46,028 nt of DNA. It comes from a virus. Each line of letters opens with the position of its first letter. Position 1 is the first letter of the stretch. The DNA is taken from positions 1 to 46,028 of IMG/VR virus record IMGVR_UViG_3300041955_000180. One strand, given 5' to 3'. The notes under the pieces are model-generated. The model saw nothing but the letters and a program-made list of their open reading frames with translations. It did no database searches and was not told the origin of the DNA. This document shows positions 22,570 to 31,500 of the stretch, in pieces. The position numbers and the translations under genes are program-made.

Positions 22570-23322
22570 ATGGCGACGTGGGGCACACCGAAGTGGGGGC
22601 AGACCGGGTGGGATATGCCGGCGGCCTCGGGTGCGTTCTCTGGGTCCGTCAGTTCCACGGCCACGGTCGCCGGTGCGCTGACAGGCGCTGGTGCGCTCGC
22701 CGGCGCCGTTAGCTCCACGGCCACGGTCGCCGGTGCGCTGACAGGCGCCGGGGCGCTCGCCGGTGCTCTCAGCTCCCTGGCTGCCGTTTCCGGTACGTTC
22801 ACGGGCGCAGGCGCGCTTGCTGGCGCCGTTTCCTCGGCCGCGACGGTGTCAGGGACCTTTACGGCGACCGGGGCTTTGGCGGGCGCTGTAAGCTCGGCAG
22901 CGACCGTTTCCGGGACGTTCACCGGCGCGGCAGTCCTGGCCGGCGCCGTTTCATCGACCGCGACGGTCTCGGGAACGCTGACGGGAACCGGCGCGCTGGC
23001 CGGGGCGGTTTCGTCGAGCGCAACGGTGAGTGGGACGTTCATCGGTATCCAAAACCTTGCTTTCACCGGGGCCTGTTCCTCTGTTGCGACGGTGTCCGGA
23101 ACCCTTATTGGGATACAAATCAAGCAGTTCGCCGGAAGCTGCGTATCGACCGCGCTGGTTTTCGGACTCTTCACACAGGCCCGTTTTCCGTCGCCCTTTA
23201 CGCCGGCTACCTTCAGCGGGACGCCGCGGCCATTTGATCCGTTCAGCACGGCAGGAACGCCGCAAGCCTTCGCGCCGGCATCCGTCTCTGGAGCGCCGGG
23301 CATTTTCAAGCCAAACCTTTGA
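22570..23322 (+). CDS. Repeat protein with seven 20-residue units
   Basis: This is a 250-residue protein. After ATWGTPKWGQTGWDMPA come seven exact-length 20-residue repeats (residues 21-160) of the type GALAGAVSSTATVSGTFTGA, then two degenerate copies and a Pro/Phe-rich tail (TPATFSGTPRPFDPF). The regular Ala/Val/Thr/Gly spacing suggests stacked beta-strands, perhaps a fibre shaft. It sits between a fibre-like and an adaptor-like gene. No named family is recognised. Confidence 0.5.
   Translation: MATWGTPKWGQTGWDMPAASGAFSGSVSSTATVAGALTGAGALAGAVSSTATVAGALTGAGALAGALSSLAAVSGTFTGAGALAGAVSSAATVSGTFTATGALAGAVSSAATVSGTFTGAAVLAGAVSSTATVSGTLTGTGALAGAVSSSATVSGTFIGIQNLAFTGACSSVATVSGTLIGIQIKQFAGSCVSTALVFGLFTQARFPSPFTPATFSGTPRPFDPFSTAGTPQAFAPASVSGAPGIFKPNL
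22630..23049 (+). repeat. 60-bp tandem coding repeats (seven units)
   Basis: Seven units of 60 bases encode the 20-residue repeats. The first two share a 35-base identical block (within 22655-22689 and 22715-22749), a sign of recent duplication, while later units have diverged at the DNA level but kept the protein pattern. Confidence 0.75.
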
Positions 23323-23337
23323 GGGCAATTCTAAGAC
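23323..23337 (+). promoter_or_regulatory. GGGCAATTC motif, 6 bases before GTG
   Basis: GGGCAATTC at 23323-23331 is followed by TAAGAC and GTG 23338. No Shine-Dalgarno is present. Confidence 0.5.
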
Positions 23338-24546
23338 GTGATCGCCCAATCCTACGGCCAGCTCCGGATGCTGCTTTCGAAAGCGGCGCCCGGGATCGAC
23401 CTGGAGCTCGTCGACAATTGGATTCAGACGCGCTACACGGAGCGCGTGCTGTCCGCGATCCCCTGGAAGCGCTCGGAGAACGTCAGCGTGCTGCAATCGC
23501 CCGCCAGCGTCAATTCCGGCACAGTCACGGTGAACCAGGGCTCGAACGCAATCACTGGCGTAGGAACGGCATGGACCGCGGCGCTGACCGGGCTCATGAT
23601 CCGGATCGGCTGCGGTCCCGAGTATTATCAATTCACGTACGCGAGCGCAACGACCGGCACGCTCGATCGAAATTATGAGGGTTCCACGGGCGCAATCCTC
23701 ACCAGCTCGATCGGCGCCGCGGGAACGGGCTACGCGCTCGGCGATCAGTTCACGGTATCGGGTGGAGTTTCGCCTGCGGTCGGAACCGTCACCGGAATCG
23801 GCGCCGGCGGCTCCGTCACCGCCTATCAGTTTCTCGACACGAACGCGGGATCCGGTTATTCGCCCGCGAACGGCGTCGCCACGTCCAGCCCGGGAGCTGG
23901 GAGCGGTTTCACCGTAAATATTCTTACGGTGGCGCCGGGCACCGGGCTCTCCTACCGCATCGACCAGGCCGTATTCCTACTGCCCTCGAACGCGCGCATC
24001 CTCAACGGCGTTTACCCGATGCACAACCGGGATCGAGGCCTTGAGCTGATTTCCCCCGCAGAGCTGAACCGGCGCGCGCCCCAACGGCTTGAGTACGGGA
24101 CGCCACGGTGGGCGGCTCACAGCTGGGACAACGCGACGACCCAGATGCAGGTCGAGCTCTTCCCAATCCCGTCGAGCCCGAATTACGGCGGAAACACCAT
24201 TTCGCACGTCGTCGATTACGTCTACGATCCCGCGCCCCTGACGAGCGCGACGGCGACGAGCCTGCTCGCCTGGATGTCGAATGGCGCGATGTTCAACGGC
24301 GTCATGGCCGACATCGCTATGTTTCGGGCCACGCTTCCGAAAAGCTCGGATCTTTTCCTGCCGGACGGCCTCGCGATCGCGCAGTCCTACGAGGCCATGT
24401 TCACCGACTATTTAGACACCATGGGCAAAATCAACGCCGGCCAGCGCGGACAGGTCAATCTGCGGCTTTCCGACGAGTTCAGCGGGAACGGCGGATCCGG
24501 GTATCCCTTCCGTCGAGGCCCGCGGCACGAAGGCTGGCCAGGATGA
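23338..24546 (+). CDS. Head-tail adaptor-like protein with inserted beta modules (402 aa, GTG start)
   Basis: Both ends match the phage adaptor pattern: QSYGQLRMLLSKAAPGIDLE and WKRSENVSVL at the start, and ELNRRAPQRLEYGTPRWAAH, MQVELFPIPSSPNYG and AQSYEAMFTDYL at the end. Between them (about 58-200) is an insertion: a beta-barrel-like module (GTVTVNQGSNAITGVGTAW) and a Gly-rich module of the GTGYALGDQFTVSGG / GSGYSPANG kind, both typical of tail fibres. It would connect the portal to the tail. Two shorter paralogues follow at 24721 and 27674. Confidence 0.6.
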   Translation: MIAQSYGQLRMLLSKAAPGIDLELVDNWIQTRYTERVLSAIPWKRSENVSVLQSPASVNSGTVTVNQGSNAITGVGTAWTAALTGLMIRIGCGPEYYQFTYASATTGTLDRNYEGSTGAILTSSIGAAGTGYALGDQFTVSGGVSPAVGTVTGIGAGGSVTAYQFLDTNAGSGYSPANGVATSSPGAGSGFTVNILTVAPGTGLSYRIDQAVFLLPSNARILNGVYPMHNRDRGLELISPAELNRRAPQRLEYGTPRWAAHSWDNATTQMQVELFPIPSSPNYGGNTISHVVDYVYDPAPLTSATATSLLAWMSNGAMFNGVMADIAMFRATLPKSSDLFLPDGLAIAQSYEAMFTDYLDTMGKINAGQRGQVNLRLSDEFSGNGGSGYPFRRGPRHEGWPG

Positions 24547-24704
24547 GCCACGAAATGCGACAACGCACGCGCTACGATCTCCGCGGCTACCGATTTCCGG
24601 AAGACAAGTGCGACTGCGGTATGTGCGAGCGCAATCCTGCCTTTATGGAGATTCTGGTGCGCTTGGGAGCCGATCTGCTCGTCTTCAAACTGGGTCTCAA
24701 TTGA
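24543..24704 (+). CDS. Small protein with CDCGMC motif (53 aa)
   Basis: It starts at an ATGA overlap with the adaptor gene (an upstream in-frame reading from 24108 is rejected). CDCGMCERNPAF is a short Cys cluster, followed by a hydrophobic C-terminal helix (AFMEILVRLGADLLVFKLG). No family is recognised. Confidence 0.45.
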   Translation: MSHEMRQRTRYDLRGYRFPEDKCDCGMCERNPAFMEILVRLGADLLVFKLGLN

Positions 24705-24720
24705 GGGAGAAAAACCGGAA

Positions 24721-25422
24721 GTGAATATCGGCGACATGACCGATCGCGCTCTCGAACGTCTCGGCGACGCCGTGGGCGGGCAGTCGTCTTATTACGACCC
24801 GACCGAGGTGGGCCGCGCGCTGAACTGCCTGCAAAACCTCTTCGCTTTTCTGACGCTGTGCTTTGAGACCACCGCGACGTTCTCGCTTCTCACGAACGGG
24901 ACCGCAAGCTACAACATGCTGGCCACCTACCCGGATTGGATTCTTCCGCTCCGGATACGTCTTCATGGAGGGGCGAAGCTTAAAACGAGCCGGCTGAACG
25001 ACCTCGCGGCGCTTGACCAATCGTGGCGGGCCGCAGCCGGAACGCCCCAGCGGTACAGCTCGAACGGCTTCGATTTCCTCAGCTTCTACAAGCAGCCGAC
25101 GACGTCCACTTCGGTAGACATCACCTACGCCCAGACGCCGGCGCAGCTTCCGAGCCCGGTCCTCTCGCCGAGCACCACGCCGTCGATCCCGGTCGAGTAT
25201 CACCAGGCGCTCATCGATGGGGCAATTCCTCTACTGAGGGCCAAGGAAGGCGGCGATGAGTGGCAGAAGACGCTGCCCGGCTGGGATCGTTATATGGCCG
25301 CAGTCAACAAAATGGCGACTTACGTTCGAAACCGCAACATCGAGCAGGGCTATGACCGGATGCCTCCGGAGCTCGTTCGGTTCGACATGAGCGGGCTCAC
25401 GAACCAGGTGGCGAATGGATAG
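24721..25422 (+). CDS. Head-tail adaptor-like protein (233 aa, GTG start)
   Basis: NIGDMTDRALERLGDAVGGQ and a helical bundle lead into the family core: YPDWILPLRIRLHGGAKLKT, DQSWRAAAGTPQRYSSNGFD and PSTTPSIPVEYHQALIDGAI. This resembles T7 gatekeeper/gp6-type adaptors that sit below the portal. SD GGGAG lies upstream of the GTG. It is coupled to the small gene at 25415. Confidence 0.6.
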   Translation: MNIGDMTDRALERLGDAVGGQSSYYDPTEVGRALNCLQNLFAFLTLCFETTATFSLLTNGTASYNMLATYPDWILPLRIRLHGGAKLKTSRLNDLAALDQSWRAAAGTPQRYSSNGFDFLSFYKQPTTSTSVDITYAQTPAQLPSPVLSPSTTPSIPVEYHQALIDGAIPLLRAKEGGDEWQKTLPGWDRYMAAVNKMATYVRNRNIEQGYDRMPPELVRFDMSGLTNQVANG

Positions 25423-25585
25423 ACCGTTCGAGGTGCCTTACGTGAAACCCGACGACTCGCTTTATCTCGCGTATGTGACGGAGATCGAGACGGCGATCGA
25501 ACACGGGCTCACTGCGGCGCGGGCGATCCAGGCGATCGTGAAGCGCGGCGGAAGACTGAAACAGGTGACCAATGGCGTTTACTAG
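25415..25585 (+). CDS. Short hypothetical protein bridging adaptor and fibre genes (56 aa)
   Basis: ATG 25415 lies 8 bases inside the adaptor gene end, and the stop at 25585 lies 14 bases into the next gene. It is a compact helical protein: DRPFEVPYVKPDDSLYLAYV then TAIEHGLTAARAIQAIVKRG. It fills exactly the gap between neighbours, which is the main support for it being real. No family is recognised. Confidence 0.5.
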   Translation: MDRPFEVPYVKPDDSLYLAYVTEIETAIEHGLTAARAIQAIVKRGGRLKQVTNGVY

Positions 25586-26789
25586 CGTAGCGATTACCCC
25601 CGGATCCGGCGCCGCCATCTGCGTCGACGCCGTCAGCGGTCTGGATGTTCAGGTGGTCAAGCTCGACTTCGGCGCGAGCGGAGCCAGTTCGCCGGCCGTT
25701 GCCGACGGCTCGGGGAACCTCCAGGTCAACCTAGCGGCCATCACGAGCGGCTTTCTCGTTCCCGTCACGGCCACGGCGGCCAATTTCAAGGTCGACGCCT
25801 CGGGCGTCACTGTGCCGATTTCGGCGGCCAGCGCTATTCCGGTCTCAGCGGCCAATACGGCGCCGGTCGCGGTCCGCATTTCGAGCGGATCGGCGTGGGT
25901 CGATACGATCCCGGTCACCGGGACGGTCGCGGCGACTCAAAGCGGCGCGTGGGCCGCGAAAATTACGGATGGAACGAACAACGTCCACCTGACGAATCCG
26001 GGCTCGGGCAACTACGCGCTCGACGTGAACGTCGTCAGCTCCGTCGCGATCGGCGGCACGGCCGCGGACGACGGCGCAACGTTCACCGCGGGAGCCACCC
26101 CGTTGACTCCGATCGGCGGTGTGTACAACGATTCTGTCGGTGCCGTGACCTCGGGAGATGTCGGGGCGGCGCGCATCACGGCAAACCGAGGCCTGCACGC
26201 AAACCCGCGCAACGCCTCGGGCGCCGAGATCGGAACCGCGGCATCCCCGCTCTACGTTTCGCCGGCGACGAGCCCGAACACGCAGCCGGTCTCGGGAACG
26301 GTTACCGCAAACCAGGGCACGGCATCGGGCTCTGCGAGCTGGGCCGTCAACGTAAAACAGATTGGCGGCGCGGCCGTCGCCGTCGTCGGAACGGGCATTC
26401 AGCAGGTCAGCATCACGGATTCGAGCGGAAACGCCCTGAGCGACGCCAATCCGCTCTTTACAGCGCCGAGCGCGAAGGCCAGAACGCGCGTGACCAAGTC
26501 GGTGTCGCTTTCGACCGGCACGGCCGTGGCGGCCTGGACGCCAACTTCCGGCAAAGCGTTTTACATCACGAAAGCCGTGATCGTCATCAGCGTGAGCGAC
26601 ACGCTCGCGATTTTCGATAGCACGAATGCTGCGGCCAATCTCCTCTCGAACGGCACGATGCCAACCGGTTTCTTCACGCTTGACTTTGAGGCGATGCCGT
26701 GGGCTTCCGCGGCCGTCAACAACGTGCTAAAGTACACCGCAGGCAGCTCGCTTGTCGGCGTGTTGACCCTTCACGGTTTCGAGGAGTAA
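25572..26789 (+). CDS. Putative beta-rich virion (fibre or head-fibre) protein (405 aa)
   Basis: It is Ala/Ser/Thr/Val/Gly-rich with repeated short strands (VPVTATAANFKVDASGVTV, IPVTGTVAATQSGAW, QPVSGTVTANQGTASG, IQQVSITDSSGNALSDANPL). A C-terminal globular domain contains KARTRVTKSVSLSTGTAVAA and FYITKAVIVISVSDTLAIF. The composition is typical of phage fibre shafts with a terminal knob. It overlaps the previous gene by 14 bases. Confidence 0.5.
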   Translation: MAFTSVAITPGSGAAICVDAVSGLDVQVVKLDFGASGASSPAVADGSGNLQVNLAAITSGFLVPVTATAANFKVDASGVTVPISAASAIPVSAANTAPVAVRISSGSAWVDTIPVTGTVAATQSGAWAAKITDGTNNVHLTNPGSGNYALDVNVVSSVAIGGTAADDGATFTAGATPLTPIGGVYNDSVGAVTSGDVGAARITANRGLHANPRNASGAEIGTAASPLYVSPATSPNTQPVSGTVTANQGTASGSASWAVNVKQIGGAAVAVVGTGIQQVSITDSSGNALSDANPLFTAPSAKARTRVTKSVSLSTGTAVAAWTPTSGKAFYITKAVIVISVSDTLAIFDSTNAAANLLSNGTMPTGFFTLDFEAMPWASAAVNNVLKYTAGSSLVGVLTLHGFEE

Positions 26790-26791
26790 AC

Positions 26792-26974
26792 ATGGGCCTG
26801 GAAAACACATTGGCGGGAGCTGGCGAGAAGATCGTCGACGAGGCCTCGGTCGACCTCGGAAAACTGGTCGCCGAGCTGCCGGCTGAGGCTAAACCGGTCA
26901 TCGATTATTTCATGGCGAGCCTGCGGCAGCTGGCCGTCGGCCGGACCATCACTTTCACGATCACGATCAAGTAA
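26792..26974 (+). CDS. Small hypothetical protein before endolysin (60 aa)
   Basis: SD GAGGAG is 5 bases before ATG 26792. The peptide is helical (LENTLAGAGEKIVDEASVDL and PAEAKPVIDYFMASLRQLA) with a C-terminal strand (GRTITFTITIK). Its stop overlaps the endolysin start as TAATG, so the two are co-translated. It may assist lysis, but nothing in the sequence proves this. Confidence 0.5.
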   Translation: MGLENTLAGAGEKIVDEASVDLGKLVAELPAEAKPVIDYFMASLRQLAVGRTITFTITIK

Positions 26975-27387
26975 TGGAATCGGAGCACTTTAAGGACGCG
27001 GAACTCGCGTGCCATCACTGCGGCGTGAATCTCTGCCAGCAGGAGCTGCTCGACGCCCTTGAAGCGCTGCGAGTCGCGATCGGGAAACCAATTCTGGTGG
27101 ACGACGCCTACCGCTGCGCGGTGCACAACGCCGAAGTCGGAGGAGCGCCGCATTCCGAGCACTTGCAGGGCATCGCGGCCGACATCCGCGTCGAAGGAAT
27201 GACGGCCGCAGAGCTAGAAGCGGTCGCGCGCCAGATCCCTGCATTCCGCGGAATCGGGCGTTCCGACCAGCCGCCATATCTGCACGTTGACACGCGCGCG
27301 ATCGCGGCCGAATGGTGCTACACGTCGACGGGCACCGTCATCGCGTATTACGCCCCTGGCGACCAGTCCGCCGGCGTAGTAGCCTAG
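26974..27387 (+). CDS. Endolysin, zinc D-Ala-D-Ala carboxypeptidase-like (peptidase M15)
   Basis: This 137-residue protein is a complete M15-family domain. SEHFKDAELACHHCG at the N-terminus, DDAYRCAVHNAEVGGAPHSE, then HLQGIAADIRV and PYLHVDTR carry the predicted zinc ligands His63, Asp70 and His104. Relatives cleave peptide cross-links in peptidoglycan and act as phage endolysins. It has no signal peptide, so it needs a holin to reach the wall. It is coupled to the small upstream gene. Confidence 0.85.
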   Translation: MESEHFKDAELACHHCGVNLCQQELLDALEALRVAIGKPILVDDAYRCAVHNAEVGGAPHSEHLQGIAADIRVEGMTAAELEAVARQIPAFRGIGRSDQPPYLHVDTRAIAAEWCYTSTGTVIAYYAPGDQSAGVVA

Positions 27388-27391
27388 CGCC

Positions 27392-27610
27392 ATGGATCAG
27401 AAACCCAGCATTGGACGGATCGTTCACTTTGTCGAGGAAAACGGCGCGCACTCGGCGGCGATTGTCACGGGCGTGCAGGGTGACGTGATCGTGGGATTGC
27501 TCACGGCACCCTTCCGGGACAGCCCGATGTCCATATCGCATCCCGCCGGATTCACGCACGATGAAAGCGGCCAGACTCCTGCAACGTGGCATTGGCCCGA
27601 GCGTGAATAA
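27392..27610 (+). CDS. Small conserved phage protein with SH3-like barrel pattern (72 aa)
   Basis: PSIGRIVHFVEENGAHSAAI, VTGVQGDVIVGLLTA and the terminal TWHWPERE match a small family often found near phage lysis or tail genes. The strand pattern suggests a small beta-barrel. TAGCCT lies 6 bases before ATG 27392 and there is no SD, another possible leaderless start. The function is unknown. Confidence 0.55.
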   Translation: MDQKPSIGRIVHFVEENGAHSAAIVTGVQGDVIVGLLTAPFRDSPMSISHPAGFTHDESGQTPATWHWPERE

Positions 27611-27658
27611 AAGTGAATAGGCTCTGTCCCTGCCATACCTGTCGATACCGGCGCGGCT

Positions 27659-27673
27659 GGGCAATTCATCAGC
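27659..27673 (+). promoter_or_regulatory. GGGCAATTC motif, 6 bases before GTG
   Basis: GGGCAATTC at 27659-27667 is followed by ATCAGC and GTG 27674. A 57-codon frame from GTG 27613 to 27786 (with CPCHTC) crosses it, but it overlaps the adaptor gene by more than 100 bases and is not accepted. Confidence 0.5.
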
Positions 27674-28333
27674 GTGGGATTGCTCCTGCTGTTCCCGTCC
27701 TCGCTCGGCCCGGCAAACACGGGCGTAAACCTCCAGGCGCTTCTCGGGGAGCTATGGGCGCCGCTAAACGCGACCGGCCCAATTGACGCCGTGTTCTGGA
27801 GCGCCACGGACCTTCTGCAATGGTTCGACGAGGCTAAGAATCGCCTGGCGCGCACCTGCGGAGTTTTCGTCCGATACGATACAACGACCGAAACCGTCAG
27901 CGACCAGGGTCCCTATTCGCTGCCTGCCGACCACGCTTCGACCCTCCAGGTAGATCTCGCGGGAGCCGTGCTGCGGCCGCGGACGATTCAGCAGCTCGAA
28001 GCGCTGGACGATTCCTGGCCGAGCGCAACGGGAACGCCCGCGGCTTTCATTCAAGCTGTAGACGGCGATCCCGAGCTCACCCTCTACCCCGCGCCGACTG
28101 CGGCGAGTCAAGCCGTCGGAATCGTGGAACACTCGATTCCCGCGGCGGTGCAGCTCTCTAACGCCCTTTTGAGCGTCCCGATCCCCGTGCGCGAATACTT
28201 CCGGTTTTATGCGCTCGGCGAGGCGCGCGCGAAAGAATCGAAGTCCCAGATGCAGGAGACGGCGCAGTGGTTCAAGGGCCTCACTGGGATGCTGGAACAG
28301 GCCATTACCGGGTACTACGGAGGCGCCGAGTGA
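27674..28333 (+). CDS. Head-tail adaptor-like protein, third paralogue (219 aa, GTG start)
   Basis: FWSATDLLQWFDEAKNRLAR and FVRYDTTTETVSDQGPYSLP are followed by the shared core LDDSWPSATGTPAAFIQA, DGDPELTLYPAPTAASQA and IPVREYFRFYALGEARAKES. The D-x-W...GTP...L.LYP.P pattern is the same as in the genes at 23338 and 24721. It is probably a tail-entry adaptor ring or a second adaptor layer below the portal, directly before the nozzle-like gene. The next gene overlaps as TGATG. Confidence 0.6.
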   Translation: MGLLLLFPSSLGPANTGVNLQALLGELWAPLNATGPIDAVFWSATDLLQWFDEAKNRLARTCGVFVRYDTTTETVSDQGPYSLPADHASTLQVDLAGAVLRPRTIQQLEALDDSWPSATGTPAAFIQAVDGDPELTLYPAPTAASQAVGIVEHSIPAAVQLSNALLSVPIPVREYFRFYALGEARAKESKSQMQETAQWFKGLTGMLEQAITGYYGGAE

Positions 28334-28557
28334 TGGATCCGGAAGTGTGCGCGGACTGCGGTCGGGACCTCTCGTCGGCTAACGTGCCGGCGGGGGAATG
28401 TGTGATTTTTTGCACCTGCGAAGTGACTCCGTGCCGTAGGCGGCTGTGCGGAAAGTGCTCGCGCGAGTCGGAAATGCTGAATGGCCGCGTGATCTGCCAC
28501 GTTCATGTCGAGGAGTTAAGGGACGCCCTCACAGCCGAGGAGGACACGCTTGGCTAG
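28333..28557 (+). CDS. Small Cys-rich zinc-finger-like protein (74 aa)
   Basis: It starts in a TGATG overlap. It has eight cysteines plus histidines: CADCGRDL, CVIFCTCEVTPC, CGKCSRES and CHVHVEEL. The pattern suggests two zinc sites, like a B-box or cross-brace finger. It overlaps the TTG start of the large tail gene by 8 bases. The role is unknown. Confidence 0.55.
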   Translation: MDPEVCADCGRDLSSANVPAGECVIFCTCEVTPCRRRLCGKCSRESEMLNGRVICHVHVEELRDALTAEEDTLG

Positions 28558-31500
28558 CCAAACCGACAGCCAGCGCGTAATTTCCGGCGGTCTCGACCTG
28601 ATGAGCCCGGCCGACAAGATGTCGCCCACCGCGGCGCGCCAACTTGAGAACTTCCGGATCGACCAGGTGAACCAACTGCGCAGCCGGCGAGGCCTCGGCC
28701 CTCCGCAGTCGATGGGCTCGGGGAACTTCCACACGATCGCGCTTTATCCGAGCGCCGACGCAATCTTCGGAATCGGCACGGAGATCTTTGTCGGAACCGG
28801 CCAAGCGATCAGCATCCAAGCTCCCGGGACGCCGGACGGCCAGAAACTCGGCGTGGCCATGTATCTCGGGTCCGCCTACATCATGAATCAGGGTGTCCAA
28901 CTGCGCCTTGACGGCACGAACGGCTGGCCATGGGGGGTTCAGCCGCCGGCCTCCGCACCCACCGTCACGCCCGTGACACCCTCCACCGTCCTGCTTGAAA
29001 ACTTCGACGGTAGCGATGCGCTCGAAACCGTGACGACGATGGTCACTGGCGCCGCAGCCGTGGCCTGCATGACCGCAAGCGCGCCCGTCGTCGACACCAC
29101 CAACGGTGCGACAGCGTCCTTTGATAGCGTCAACTATCAGAACGCGCCAGCCTCGCTGAATATTGCAGTCACGCAGCCTTGCACCGCCGTCGTCGACGTG
29201 GGCGCCGGTGCCATGAGCCTCGACACCACGACCGACGGAGGCGCGAACGATTCAGACCAGTTCTCTTTCTGGCTCAAGTGCTCCGATCCTACGCAGATCA
29301 CGAGCATGACGGTGACGCTTTTTAACGCGCCGGTCGGCGGCCAGCAGGGTCTCAGCGTTCAGTGTTTCTTCGAATCCGGATCCGCATGGGATCCAGCTAA
29401 GATTCTGAACCAGGCGCCGAACAGTTGGACCCAGGTTTTTATCAGGCGGACGCTGAATGTCGATTTCTTTCAGACGCAGATAGCCCAAGCCATGCGGCGC
29501 CCGTCCGGGACCAAGCTCGACTCGCTTGCCGGCGCCGGCTTGACGCCCACCAACAGCCCGGTCGCGGATCTTACGGCCCAGCTGACGCAACTCCTTCAGA
29601 ATCCGGCCTTCTTGGTGATCGCCCAGCAAAACCCGCAGATCCTCGGGATTAACAACACGCCCGTCGTCGCGGCAAACGCCACGAACTTCGATTGGACCGC
29701 CGTCGTGGACATTCAGATTTCCGTCGTGTTCGGCGGCGCCGAGACAATCAACATCAACCAGCTGCAAGTCGCGAATCCGGCGCAGAACGCGGCATCGCTC
29801 AGCGGTTCGGGCCAATACTACGTTTCTTTCGTAGACGAAGCCGGCCATGATGGCTTGCCTTGCCTCGAACCTTCCGCGCTGGTCACCTTGAACAATCAGG
29901 CGGCACAGCTCACCGATATCCCGGTCTCTCCACAGGCCAACATTGTCGAGCGCAATATTTGGCGCATCGGCTTCGGAATCTCCTCGCCGTTGCTTGTGGG
30001 AGTGATCCAGGACAACACCACGACCGAATGGCTCGATCCGACGACCAACGACGAGGCCATGGGCGACGCGGTTTACATGCCGACGAACCGGACGCCTCCG
30101 CCGGCCGCCTTCGGCGTCATCGGCCCGTTCTTCGGCAAGCTGGTGTGTTTCAACACCAAAGACCATCCGATGCGGTTCTTTTGGACGCCGGCGGGAACTC
30201 CATGGTGTTTCTACGGTTCGGACGATCCCGACATCGGCGACTGGGAAGACTGCGGATCGGGAGCGGACGAGCTCCTAGCTGCCACGAATCACAAGACCAT
30301 CCTGGTCCTTTATGCCCGGCACAGCATTTGGCGCGTGCCCGGAGACCCGGCGGCTGTTGACGCGATCCAGACCAACGCAAACGTCGGTATCGTGGGACCT
30401 GCGGCAGTCTGCAACGGAGGCGCCGTTGACTATTTCGTAGGGCCCGAGGGCGTCTACGTTTTCAATCTGGACCAGGAAACCAAGATCTCGGGCGCCATTG
30501 ACGGCATCTTCAAGGGCGACTATGTCCTGCTCGATTCCGGAACTACCATCCCTCCGATCGAGCCCACAGCGATCGGGACCATTTGCATCGAGCTCGCAAA
30601 CGAACGGCTGCGCGTTTCTTATCCGGAGTTTGGAAACAAGACGCCGAACGTCGTCCTGATCTACAACACGGTGACCGGCCAGTGGGCCCAGGAGCGCTAC
30701 GGCGCGGTCGGTTTCAGTGCACTCGCCTATTGGGGTGCTGGACTGCCCATGACGGCCGGTTCTCCGGGCGGAAATTGGTACGCCCTTGAAAGCGAAGAGA
30801 GTGACAACGGAACGGCGATCGCCGTCAGATGGCAAACGGCGAGCTTTGACGAAGGGCTGCCCGGGTTCTACAAGTGGTATTCGGATCTCGAAGTCGAGGC
30901 GTGGCTCGCCGGCATCCTCACGCCTGTAACGCTGACTCTTACCGCGATTTTCGACGATGGCAAGACGGTCTATACCGTGGGCACGTTCACGGTCACGCAA
31001 TCGACCAAACAGAAATTTAGCTTCCGGCTGCCAGAGAATCCAAACGTCCCGATCCCTGCCGGCGGTTCGGACTATGGCTGGCGCGCGCTGAACATCGCGG
31101 TACGCATCACGGGCAACGTCGTGGGCGAGCTGGTCATCGGCGGCCTCTACATCCATGCGTATCCAGAGGAACGGCTCGCGCACACGTTCGACAGCGGGCC
31201 CACGAACTTCGGGCTCGCGGAAAAGGTCAAGCAAGTCGATTATCTGGAGTTTTACCAGACGGGCACCGGACAGCAGCTGCAGCGCACGCTCGCGAGCGAC
31301 TTGCCCGGTCGCGTTCTGACGATTCGAGACCAAGCGAATATGACGGCGCCGAACGGTCGCGGAGACGTACGTTTCCGGCTGGCGTCGATCGTTGAGGGCA
31401 GGAACTTCCGGCTGACCGTGAACGACGCCGCTAGCGGCCTGCCCTTCCAGCTTCACCAGGCCCGGGCCCGCATGAGGCCCGTCGGGGAATATATCGATGG

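Noticed and set aside
25216-25226. GGGGCAATTC inside the adaptor gene
   Set aside because: It is in the middle of a well-supported coding region and is not followed by a start codon at the fixed spacing. It shows that the motif can occur by chance.
27613-27786. A 57-codon frame with a CPCHTC motif
   Set aside because: It overlaps the third adaptor gene by more than 110 bases, has no SD, and the GGGCAATTC element supports the adaptor start instead.
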